DNA of 8,782 bases from an uncultured Holophagaceae bacterium (GTDB lineage Bacteria > Acidobacteriota > Holophagae > Holophagales > Holophagaceae): the NCBI GenBank assembly GCA_903919165.1, contig CAIXHJ010000071.1:1-8782 (forward strand). Direction: 5' to 3'. Positions within the stretch are counted from its first letter, which is position 1. Each line of letters begins with the position of its first letter. Position numbers and translations under genes: made by a program. This document shows positions 1 through 5,672 of the stretch, in pieces. The notes under the pieces are model-generated. The model did not search any database. It was not told the DNA's origin and was given only the letters and a program-made list of their open reading frames with translations.

Positions 1-126
1 CCAAAGACCGCGGGTGGGGTGAAGGATTTATAAGAAGCCGGAAGGTGGCTCGCTGGACCGAAATCCTTGGTGGCCTTTGCCCCATCTACATTTCAGTGGG
101 AAGAGTGTGTGACCTTCAGGACGCCG

Positions 127-1209
127 TCAGGAAGGTGGCTGGCTCTCGGAAAATCGGGCGCGGTAAGCCGGGAAGAATCCGGATTCAGGCAACAGTCCGG
201 GATGTTCGAGCGACCGGGCTTCGGTTAACGCGGCATAGACCCCGGGGGCATGGATGCGTTTGTATATTTCGAACGGGACGCGGAGAGGTGAAAACCCTGC
301 CTTGAAGCGGAAGACCCCATCCCCGGGCTGGTGAGCCCCCCCGCAGAGGATCCGCTTCTTCCCGGCTAGCGAAGTCTGCTTGATGGTCTCGAAATGAAAG
401 GCATTCACGGGGCGCACTTTCGAATAGTCGATGTCGAAGGCAGACAGATGCCAATAGACATCGGTGGCATCCTCGAAATAGAGACCTCCTGCGACGATCC
501 TGTCCTGGTATTCCGAGAGCATGAAGAAGGCATTCTTAGGCATGGTTTCAAAGATGGCGAGAAAGTAGTCCTCGGGAAGGTAATATTGCTCCTTGGCCGT
601 ACGGCGCTCCATGGTCTGATGGTGGAGGCGATGAAAGGCCAGGACATCCTCGGTGGATTTCGCCCGACGGGCACGCACCCCTGCATCTAGCGACTGCCGG
701 GTTTGACGCCGGGTGTCCGAGGAAAGGGATTGTTTCCAGATGGCCTCTTCTCCCAGGGTCAGGTCGATGTAGACGATCTCGCGATTCACACCGACGCATC
801 CGGGATCAAGCAGCTCCACTCGGGCATTCCACGGATTCAGATGGATGAACTCCGCAACGATGCCTTGCTCCAGGCAGAATCGATCGAAGTCTCCCAGGAA
901 GTCCCCCGGGAAGGAAGAGACCTGCTCACCGGAATCAATGTCGAAAAGCATTGGGCCGGTGTATTCCGGAGTGGTCGTGTCCCAATAGGCACGCCCCTGG
1001 AACAGAGGATTTGCCGGAATTGGCCGGAGAAAGAAGGGATAGGCGACCCTGGTTCCTGCCGATTCGGCGATGAAAAGACGGGCTGACTGCCCCAGCTGCC
1101 GCTCCTGGATCCGCGTGTACTCGAGACTTCCCATGACGCAGGCATCTGCAGGAAGGACCCGTCGCCAGGTCTCAGCGTCCTCGGTGGTGATGAGGATGGG
1201 ATTCGTCAA
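127..1209 (-). CDS. FemAB/GNAT-like acyltransferase, second gene of operon
   Basis: Predicted cytoplasmic protein of 360 residues with the double-GNAT fold of FemAB-like proteins, which transfer acyl or aminoacyl groups and are common in cell-wall and surface-polysaccharide gene clusters. Family-like signatures in order are EFIHLNPW (about 120-127), IDLTL followed by a basic WKQSLSSDTRRQTRQSL helix (about 148-174), YYLPEDYF (about 209-216) and FRFKAGFSP near the end of the second GNAT domain (about 300-308). No signal peptide or membrane segment is visible. I chose the TTG start because GAGAGG lies 5 bases upstream, because TTG overlaps the upstream stop as TTGA, and because family-like sequence begins there. 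The in-frame ATG at 1317 would add 36 residues that lie inside the dehydrogenase gene and look like out-of-frame translation. The donor and acceptor cannot be read from sequence. The family call is fairly secure; the substrate is unknown. Confidence 0.8.
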   Translation of the reverse strand: MTNPILITTEDAETWRRVLPADACVMGSLEYTRIQERQLGQSARLFIAESAGTRVAYPFFLRPIPANPLFQGRAYWDTTTPEYTGPMLFDIDSGEQVSSFPGDFLGDFDRFCLEQGIVAEFIHLNPWNARVELLDPGCVGVNREIVYIDLTLGEEAIWKQSLSSDTRRQTRQSLDAGVRARRAKSTEDVLAFHRLHHQTMERRTAKEQYYLPEDYFLAIFETMPKNAFFMLSEYQDRIVAGGLYFEDATDVYWHLSAFDIDYSKVRPVNAFHFETIKQTSLAGKKRILCGGAHQPGDGVFRFKAGFSPLRVPFEIYKRIHAPGVYAALTEARSLEHPGLLPESGFFPAYRARFSESQPPS

Positions 1210-2171
1210 GGGAGCCTCTCTGAAGTTCCTGCGGAGACCGGGCGGTGCTCCTCCATCCGCGATGCCGATCCAGGTCGGATCGACCGGAAGACCCGGCCTG
1301 GATCGCGGCGGACACACCCCAACACGTACTCATACCAATGGGTGCCATAGGGCACATAGCTGCGCACCTTCAGTCCCCGCTGAAGCAGGGATTCCACCAG
1401 ATCCTCGCCAACCCCGTAGAGCACCTGAAACTCAAAGGCGGTCTTGTCGATGCCTGCGGTTTCCGCCAAGGCGATGGCCCGCTCCATGACTACTGGATCA
1501 TGAGTCGCGATGGCGGGGGACTTCCCGCGCAAGATGAGGTTTTCGACATCCCGGAGAAAAGCCGCGTCGACTTCAGCCTTCTTCCGGAACGCAACCACGC
1601 TGGATTCCCAGTAACCGCCCTTGACGATGCGGACCCCGGCTCCCAGGGCCATCACCCGTTCCAGATCCGCAGGGTTCCTCTTGAGGTAAGACTGCAGGAC
1701 GATCCCGACGGAATCGGGGTACTGCGCATGCACTTCCTCAAAGATCCGCAAGGTCTCTTCGGTGTAGGCGGACTCTTCCATATCAATGCGCACGAAGTTC
1801 CCGCAGGCGGAGGCGGTGGCAAGCACCCGACCCAACTCCCGCCGACAAAGCCCCTGGTCAATATCCAGACCGATTTGGGTCAATTTCAAGGAGAGATGCG
1901 TGTTCAGGCCCGTTGCCTGGATGCGCACCAGGCATTTGATGGCCGTATCAGCAGCGCGAACAGCCTCCTGTGGGTCTCGAACATGGGTCCCGATGAAGTT
2001 CATGGTGCCTGCAATGCCCCTCGCATTCAGGGTCCTGACTGCGTCGAAACCTTCCTCCTGACTTTCTCCAGCCACAAAGGACCAGGCCATGTCCCGCAGG
2101 ATCGGCGTACTCATGGCCATTTTCCGCAACCAACGCTGCCTTGCAATCAATGAGAGCAGTTTCCGAATCAT
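1206..2171 (-). CDS. Proline dehydrogenase-like FAD enzyme with altered substrate-binding helix
   Basis: A 321-residue protein matching monofunctional proline dehydrogenases (FAD-dependent oxidation of L-proline to pyrroline-5-carboxylate) along its whole length, near the usual 300-310 residues. Visible family motifs are FVAGES (32-37), LSLKLTQIGLDID (K96), FVRIDMEES (D130), IVLQSYLKR (Y162), RIVKGGYWES (K184), FEFQVLYGVGE and YVPYGTHW (Y272). These include counterparts of PutA K329, D370, Y437 and Y540. The Arg-Arg that binds the proline carboxylate (PutA R555/R556) is expected 13-14 residues after Y272, where this protein has G285-C286; an Arg pair comes one helical turn later (R288-R289). 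The frame is intact, since the flanking Pro and Val stay in register. A GGGGGAG site lies 4 bases before the ATG. No pyrroline-5-carboxylate dehydrogenase is nearby. Family is secure; proline as substrate is not. Confidence 0.88.
   Translation of the reverse strand: MIRKLLSLIARQRWLRKMAMSTPILRDMAWSFVAGESQEEGFDAVRTLNARGIAGTMNFIGTHVRDPQEAVRAADTAIKCLVRIQATGLNTHLSLKLTQIGLDIDQGLCRRELGRVLATASACGNFVRIDMEESAYTEETLRIFEEVHAQYPDSVGIVLQSYLKRNPADLERVMALGAGVRIVKGGYWESSVVAFRKKAEVDAAFLRDVENLILRGKSPAIATHDPVVMERAIALAETAGIDKTAFEFQVLYGVGEDLVESLLQRGLKVRSYVPYGTHWYEYVLGCVRRDPGRVFRSIRPGSASRMEEHRPVSAGTSERLP
1215..1220 (-). promoter_or_regulatory. Ribosome binding site deciding the TTG start of the acyltransferase
   Basis: On the minus strand GAGAGG stands 5 bases before the TTG at 1209-1207, inside the last codons of the dehydrogenase gene. 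With the TTGA stop/start overlap, this supports translational coupling and the TTG start over the upstream ATG at 1317. Confidence 0.6.
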
Positions 2172-2224
2172 CGCGCTCCCCCTTTCTCCCCGCCCATCAA
2201 GCCCATGGCATCTCCAATCTTATG

Positions 2225-2248
2225 CATGGGGGATTCACAGGCCCCATG
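2225..2248. repeat. Inverted repeat CATGGGG / CCCCATG in the dehydrogenase leader
   Basis: CATGGGG (2225-2231) and CCCCATG (2242-2248) form a perfect 7-bp inverted repeat with a 10-base loop, 54-77 bases upstream of the dehydrogenase start. A further CCCATG at 2199-2204 offers an alternative pairing. It could be an operator or an mRNA leader hairpin; the sequence does not decide between them. Confidence 0.4.
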
Positions 2249-2357
2249 TTGATTCGCCGGGGAGGAGAGGGCCTCCAGAAATGACGGGAGCTTCAGACAA
2301 AAAGCCAACTCAGAGCGAATGTTGAATGGGAGGCACTGGCAATAACAAGGCATGTCT

Positions 2358-2370
2358 TGATAAGTTATCA
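2358..2370. promoter_or_regulatory. 13-bp palindrome TGATAA-G-TTATCA, candidate operator
   Basis: A perfect 6-1-6 palindrome lies in the AT-rich part of the gap upstream of the dehydrogenase operon. It falls near the expected transcription start of the candidate promoter at 2384-2412, a typical position for a repressor operator. The binding protein is not identifiable from sequence. Confidence 0.4.
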
Positions 2371-2383
2371 TAAAATTTTGCTG

Positions 2384-2412
2384 ATAGTGCGCAGATGCTG
2401 CGCCTGAGTCAA
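2384..2412 (-). promoter_or_regulatory. Candidate sigma-70-like promoter for the dehydrogenase/acyltransferase operon
   Basis: On the minus strand TTGACT (2412-2407, five of six to the consensus -35) is followed after 17 bases by CACTAT (2389-2384, a weak -10 matching three of six). Transcription would start around 2375 and give a leader of roughly 200 bases. The -35 is good and the -10 poor, so this is tentative. Confidence 0.3.
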
Positions 2413-2576
2413 GAGCAGCTTGCAGGTGAAGCGACCAGCCATTTTAGGAGGTTATTCGGCTCTAAGCATGGTCGTGCCTTCTGGCCGAGGCAGTCCAGTC
2501 GTTTTCGAGACGGGCAGGCCGGGGGATGCCGTGTGCCTTTGGGGAAGGGGACCGGGAAGGCGGCGCCAACCATCTG

Positions 2577-2609
2577 AAAAGCAGACACGGCCCAGAAGGG
2601 CCGCGTCTG
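2577..2609 (-). terminator. Rho-independent terminator of the thioredoxin-like gene
   Basis: Read on the minus strand, a 12-bp stem (2609-2598 with 2593-2582, one G-U pair) closes a TTCT loop and is followed by GC and then TTTT at 2580-2577. It begins 32 bases after the thioredoxin-like stop codon. The T tract is short, so termination may be partial. Confidence 0.7.
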
Positions 2610-2640
2610 GAGTCAATGTCCTTGAACCCTTGACTTCTTC

Positions 2641-3051
2641 CTACTTTCCCGCGTTCAGCCAGGTCGCGAACTCGGCACCGGTGCGGAAGGCACCGACCTG
2701 CCGCCGGAGTTCCTTGCCGTCCGAATCCAGGATGACCAGAGTGGGAAAGGCGTTCAGCTTGAACTGGTCGGCCAGCTTGGTGCCTTCAGGAACGGGCGTT
2801 CCATCGCGCTTCTGCACCAGGGCGGAATAGGCGACGACCTTGGCAAGGGCTGCCTGGCCTTCGGCGCTGGGAAATACGTTCTTCTGGAGGTACTGGCAGG
2901 GTCCGCACCACTCGGTCCAGAGGTCCATGAAGATGACCTTGTGTTCAGCCTTCGCACGCCTGAGGGCGGCCTGGTAGTCATGCTCCCACCTGGTGGCACC
3001 CTGGGCAACCAGCGGCACAGCAAGGAAGACAAGGGCGGCGAGGGGCTTCAT
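2641..3051 (-). CDS. Exported thioredoxin-fold protein (WCGPC)
   Basis: A 136-residue protein with an N-terminal Sec signal (Met-Lys, hydrophobic core at about 4-16, cleavage likely near Ala16-Gly18) followed by one thioredoxin domain. The redox motif WCGPC is at 48-52 and the cis-proline is in AFPT (P103). The LWTEWCGPC context and the following YLQKNVF resemble the periplasmic DsbD-gamma/Thioredoxin_7 group, so a role as periplasmic thiol-disulfide reductase or protein-folding factor is likely. No haem-binding or TlpA-specific insertion is recognisable, and no cysteines occur besides the active-site pair. GGAG lies 8 bases before the ATG. The gene is transcribed alone, with its own terminator, and diverges from the small exported protein to its right. 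The physiological partner is unknown. Confidence 0.88.
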   Translation of the reverse strand: MKPLAALVFLAVPLVAQGATRWEHDYQAALRRAKAEHKVIFMDLWTEWCGPCQYLQKNVFPSAEGQAALAKVVAYSALVQKRDGTPVPEGTKLADQFKLNAFPTLVILDSDGKELRRQVGAFRTGAEFATWLNAGK

Positions 3052-3204
3052 ATCTGGGGCTCCGTTGAGTGGCGGGTGGACCGCTAGGACTTTGATGGAA
3101 CCAAGTCGGATTCCGTTCCAGCTTTCAGGATATCCGGGCTAATCCCCGAGGTCTCCGTCCCGTAATCCCATGCGAGCCGGCAAGTGCCGAACCCCATTCC
3201 TTCC

Positions 3205-3211
3205 AAGGAGG
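3205..3211 (+). promoter_or_regulatory. Strong ribosome binding site AAGGAGG deciding the start at 3218
   Basis: A near-perfect Shine-Dalgarno sequence stands 6 bases before the ATG at 3218. The longer in-frame ATG at 3170 has no such site and would put a charged stretch before the signal peptide, so 3218 is the start. Confidence 0.85.
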
Positions 3212-3217
3212 TCGCCC

Positions 3218-3568
3218 ATGCGCGCCGTCATGATTCCGCTGGCCCTGGCGGCTAGCCTCAGCCTTCCCCTGAGCGCACAGACTGCACGGTTCATCAAAGT
3301 GGACATCGTCTCCAAGACCATGATGCAGCGTCACACCCGGCATAGGGACATGGACGGCCCCACTGAAGTCCACATCCGTATGCCCATCAGCCTGGCCAAG
3401 GGTGTGCTGGACATGGCCGGCGAGAGCGAGATCAAGGTCAATGGCGAAACCAGGAAGGGCATGAAGCCCGAACAGCTCCAGAAACTGCTGTCCGACGCCA
3501 AGCCGGGCGACCTGCTCCTTGAGATCACCACGGACAAGGGCGATCACATCCGCGTCACCGTCGAGTAG
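3218..3568 (+). CDS. Small exported protein with SHOCT-like C-terminal module, function unknown
   Basis: A 116-residue protein with a clear Sec signal peptide (Met-Arg start, hydrophobic stretch to about 20, cleavage likely after LSA before QTA). The mature part is short, charged and without cysteines. From about residue 48 it follows a pattern I recall from small bacterial proteins carrying the YvlB/LiaX-type SHOCT-like module: VHIRMPISLAKGVLD, then a basic linker, then a helix MKPEQLQKLL, then GDLLLEITTDKGDHIRVTVE at the C-terminus. That resemblance is from memory and needs a profile search. The usual versions are cytoplasmic or fused to other domains, whereas this one is predicted to be exported. 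It is monocistronic, with a strong ribosome binding site and a strong terminator 26 bases after the stop. No function can be assigned. Confidence 0.8.
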   Translation: MRAVMIPLALAASLSLPLSAQTARFIKVDIVSKTMMQRHTRHRDMDGPTEVHIRMPISLAKGVLDMAGESEIKVNGETRKGMKPEQLQKLLSDAKPGDLLLEITTDKGDHIRVTVE

Positions 3569-3594
3569 CCGGGAGCCCCCATCCGTGTGTCCCC

Positions 3595-3619
3595 AGCCCC
3601 GCATTCGCGGGGCTTTTTT
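3595..3619 (+). terminator. Rho-independent terminator after the small exported protein
   Basis: AGCCCCGC (3595-3602), loop ATTC, GCGGGGCT (3607-3614), then a run of six T bases (3614-3619). It is a textbook intrinsic terminator and separates this gene from the thioesterase. Confidence 0.9.
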
Positions 3620-3637
3620 CGGCGGTGGACTGTTGCC

Positions 3638-3672
3638 AATCAGCTATCAGCCATCAGCTGTCAGCTATCAGG
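3638..3672. repeat. Tandem 7-bp repeat, five units of about TATCAGC
   Basis: Five consecutive 7-base units read AATCAGC, TATCAGC, CATCAGC, TGTCAGC and TATCAGG. They lie between the terminator at 3595-3619 and the thioesterase start, ending 29 bases before its ATG. Because 7 is not a multiple of 3, the repeat shifts through all frames and is not coding. Similar TATCAGC-type tracts occur between genes in unrelated bacteria, where they yield spurious SYQLSAIS-like peptides (from memory). Confidence 0.75.
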
Positions 3673-3701
3673 TAAGAGCCAGAGTGGTGGATAATCCCAA
3701 C

Positions 3702-4094
3702 ATGGAATCCCTGACCGAACTCCGTGTGCGCTACGCCGAGACCGATGCCATGGGCATCGTCCACCACGCCACCTATCCCGTGTGGATGGAATTGGGTCGC
3801 AGCGATTTTCTCCGGGAACTTGGGCAGAGCTACGCAGAATGGGAGGCCCGGGGCGTGCGTCTGGTGGTAAACGAGATCCGGGTGCGGTTCCGCTCCCCGG
3901 CCCGATATGACGAACTGGTGCAGGTGCGGACCTCACTCCTGGAACCAGGGCGCCGCCGCGTCGTGTTCGGCTACCGGATCGAGCGGGATGGCGTTCTGCT
4001 GGCCGAAGGCGAGAGCGTCCATCTCGTGGCGGGTTCGGACAACCGTGCGAGGGTGCTGCCGGATGATCTGCTGACTCTGATTCAGCGCCCCTGA
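3702..4094 (+). CDS. YbgC/4-hydroxybenzoyl-CoA thioesterase-family acyl-CoA thioesterase
   Basis: A 130-residue single hotdog-fold domain that hydrolyses acyl-CoA (or acyl-carrier) thioesters in the cytoplasm. The family signature RVRYAETDAMGIVHHATYPVWMELGR lies at 8-33, here given in two parts: RVRYAETDAMGIVHHATY and PVWMELGR. D15 is at the position of the catalytic aspartate of the 4-hydroxybenzoyl-CoA thioesterase/YbgC group. The length is normal (about 130-140). The frame is open further upstream, but that part runs through the terminator and the 7-bp repeat. ATG 3702 leaves the usual six or so residues before the first strand. No strong ribosome binding site precedes it, so GTG at 3681 or 3684 is possible. 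It ends 76 bases before cysS on the same strand with no terminator between, so the two may be co-transcribed. The exact acyl substrate is unknown. Confidence 0.87.
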   Translation: MESLTELRVRYAETDAMGIVHHATYPVWMELGRSDFLRELGQSYAEWEARGVRLVVNEIRVRFRSPARYDELVQVRTSLLEPGRRRVVFGYRIERDGVLLAEGESVHLVAGSDNRARVLPDDLLTLIQRP

Positions 4095-4143
4095 GCGGAG
4101 TTCCAATCCACCAAGCAGCTGAACACCAGTAGGCTTTGGAGTG

Positions 4144-4166
4144 AAGGGAAAAAGATGGTCTCCTAG
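4144..4166 (+). promoter_or_regulatory. Possible three-codon leader ORF (Met-Val-Ser-stop) before cysS
   Basis: AAGGG (4144-4148) stands 6 bases before an ATG at 4155, which opens ATG GTC TCC TAG (4155-4166). The cysS ATG at 4171 follows 4 bases after that stop. This is the best Shine-Dalgarno context in the area, while neither cysS ATG has one of its own, so cysS could be translated by re-initiation. There is no Cys codon, so classical attenuation is not indicated. It may be chance. Confidence 0.3.
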
Positions 4167-4170
4167 AGCC

Positions 4171-5622
4171 ATGAAAAAGATGCGGCGAACCCTTTCACTG
4201 TTCAACACCCTGACTCGACGGGTGGAACCCGTGCTCCCGGTGACGGAGGGGCGGATCTCCTTGTACACGTGTGGTCCCACGGTCTACAACTACGCACATA
4301 TCGGAAATCTGCGCACATTCCTGTTCCAGGATCTCCTCAAACGCACCTTCCAGGCCGCGGGACATCAGGTCGAGCACTGCATGAACATCACGGACGTGGA
4401 GGACAAGATCATCCGGGATTCCCAAGGTGGTCTGGCTGCCGACACCTCCAACGAGGACCGGCACACGGCCATGAAGGCGCTCACTGAGCGCTTCACCGCC
4501 ATCTTCCTGGAGGATCTCGATGCCCTGGGCATCCTCCGGGCGGACCACCTGCCAAAGGCCACCGACTTTGTTCCCCAGATGATCCGTCTGATCCAGGATC
4601 TCAAGGCGAAGGGGCTGGCCTATGTCCGCGATGGCAGCGTCTACTACCGCATTGCAGGGTTCCCGCAGTACGGCTGCCTGGCCCACTTGGACCGCGAGGG
4701 CATGCAGGTTGGCGCCTCGGTGGATGCCGACGAATACGAACGGGATTCCGTCACCGACTTCGTGCTCTGGAAGGCCACCAAACCTGGAGAGCCCAGGTGG
4801 GACAGTCCCTGGGGTCCGGGGCGTCCGGGCTGGCACATCGAGTGCTCGGCCATGGGCATGGAACTGCTGGGCGAACGGATGGACATCCACAGTGGCGGTG
4901 TGGATCTCATCTTCCCCCACCACGAGAACGAGATGGCTCAGAGCGAAGGCTGCCTGGGTCACCGCTGGGTGAACCACTGGGTCCACGGCGAGTTCCTGAT
5001 GGTCGAGGGCCAGAAGATGGCCAAGAGCCTGGGGAATTTCTTCACCCTTCGGGATCTCATGGCCAAGGGCGTGGATCCCATCACCCTGCGCTACGCCATC
5101 CAGAGCAACCACTACCGGAAAGTGCTGAACTTCAGCTTTGAGGGTCTGCGGGCGGCTGAGAACGCCCTCAAGCGCATCCGCGCTTTCCGCGTGCGCATGG
5201 AGGGCGAGGGGCAGGCCGGCGGCGGCCCCTGGAAGGCGTCCCTGGAACCCACCGTGCGCCTGGAGCAGGCGCGGGAGGTGTTCTGGGCAGCCATGGCGGA
5301 CGATCTGAACACGCCCGAGGCACTGGCAGCAGTCTTCATGCTCATCACCTACCTCAATGCCCAGGATGACCACGTGGCGCTCACCCGCGAAGAGCGGGAT
5401 GCCGTGCTGGCCTTCCTTGACGAGACCGATGCCATCTTCGCCGCCTGGCCTCACCAGACCAGTGGCCTTGACGGAAAGGTGGAAGCGCTCATCGAAGCCC
5501 GGAGAGCCGCCAAGGCCGCCAGGAACTGGCCCGAGGCCGATCGCGTGCGGGACCAGCTCAAGGCCCTGGGCATCGTCCTCGAGGACCGGAAAGACGGTAC
5601 CACCGGCTGGCGCCGAGGTTGA
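4171..5622 (+). CDS. cysS: Cysteinyl-tRNA synthetase (CysRS)
   Basis: Class I aminoacyl-tRNA synthetase that charges tRNA-Cys with cysteine using ATP in the cytoplasm; 483 residues from this start, within the usual 460-500. LYTCGPTVYNYAHIGNLRT carries the first zinc cysteine (C34) and the HIGH-type ATP motif (HIGN, 43-46). WHIECSAMGM gives C225, HHENE gives H250 and E254, which complete the zinc site that selects cysteine, and KMAKS (282-286) is the KMSKS loop. The C-terminal part (about 340-483) is the helical DALR/anticodon region, ending in the typical ARNWPEADRVRDQL segment. Start choice is uncertain: ATG 4171, ATG 4180 (480 residues) and GTG 4141 (493 residues) are in frame and none has a strong ribosome binding site. 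All catalytic residues are present. It probably shares a transcript with the thioesterase gene. Confidence 0.97.
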   Translation: MKKMRRTLSLFNTLTRRVEPVLPVTEGRISLYTCGPTVYNYAHIGNLRTFLFQDLLKRTFQAAGHQVEHCMNITDVEDKIIRDSQGGLAADTSNEDRHTAMKALTERFTAIFLEDLDALGILRADHLPKATDFVPQMIRLIQDLKAKGLAYVRDGSVYYRIAGFPQYGCLAHLDREGMQVGASVDADEYERDSVTDFVLWKATKPGEPRWDSPWGPGRPGWHIECSAMGMELLGERMDIHSGGVDLIFPHHENEMAQSEGCLGHRWVNHWVHGEFLMVEGQKMAKSLGNFFTLRDLMAKGVDPITLRYAIQSNHYRKVLNFSFEGLRAAENALKRIRAFRVRMEGEGQAGGGPWKASLEPTVRLEQAREVFWAAMADDLNTPEALAAVFMLITYLNAQDDHVALTREERDAVLAFLDETDAIFAAWPHQTSGLDGKVEALIEARRAAKAARNWPEADRVRDQLKALGIVLEDRKDGTTGWRRG

Positions 5623-5646
5623 ACCCTGGAAAATTGCGCGTATATT
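5619..5646 (+). promoter_or_regulatory. Sigma-70-like promoter of the two-component operon, overlapping the cysS stop
   Basis: TTGAAC (5619-5624) and TATATT (5641-5646) are separated by 16 bases. The -35 element contains the cysS stop codon TGA (5620-5622). Transcription would start near 5652-5654, only about 20 bases before the response-regulator start. No terminator lies between cysS and this site, so some read-through is possible. Confidence 0.6.
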
Positions 5647-5652
5647 AGGCTG

Positions 5653-5666
5653 GCTGTGAAGACAGC
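5653..5666 (+). other. Short stem-loop at the predicted 5' end of the two-component mRNA
   Basis: GCTGT (5653-5657), loop GAAG, ACAGC (5662-5666) form a 5-bp hairpin. It would sit at the very 5' end of a transcript from the promoter at 5619-5646, with its 3' side 6 bases before the GTG start. The only weak Shine-Dalgarno-like bases (GAAG) lie in its loop. Confidence 0.35.
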
Positions 5667-5672
5667 TGCTTG

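Larger units (their letters stand above)
2172..2576. other. Gene-poor intergenic region upstream of the dehydrogenase operon
   Basis: About 400 bases without a convincing gene. Short open frames exist on both strands (for example plus 2395-2577 and minus 2168-2371), but none has a well-placed ribosome binding site or recognisable product. Bases 2280-2400 are clearly AT-richer than the surrounding genes. The stretch holds the candidate promoter, palindrome and leader inverted repeat listed separately. An AGGAGG at 2446-2451 on the plus strand is 16 bases from the next ATG, too far to be a normal start site. Confidence 0.6.

Noticed and set aside
41..140. Direct repeat GAAGGTGGCT at 41-50 and 131-140, 90 bases apart
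   Set aside because: It is ten bases only, the flanks diverge, and one copy lies in the acyltransferase gene; coincidence is the simplest explanation.
1210..1317. Extension of the acyltransferase to an upstream ATG at 1317
   Set aside because: The extra 36 residues lie wholly within the dehydrogenase coding region, lack family similarity, and would ignore the GAGAGG-TTG start coupled by TTGA.
1300..1345. Frameshift in the dehydrogenase gene as the cause of the missing Arg-Arg
   Set aside because: Residues on both sides of Gly285-Cys286 (Tyr282, Pro291, Val293) stay in family register, and the other two frames give no better match.
2395..2577. A 60-codon plus-strand frame beginning MLRLSQEQLA, slightly reminiscent of an XRE helix-turn-helix
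   Set aside because: The likeness ends after about 13 residues, there is no ribosome binding site at the right distance, and the remainder is compositionally biased. Chance or a degraded remnant cannot be told apart.
2420..2830. A 136-codon plus-strand frame running into the thioredoxin-like gene
   Set aside because: It overlaps the real gene and its terminator antisense and has no identifiable product.
4831..4846. TGGCAC-N5-like sigma-54 -24/-12 element
   Set aside because: The -12 half is wrong (GTGCT rather than TTGCW) and it lies deep inside cysS, where it encodes the conserved WHIEC motif.
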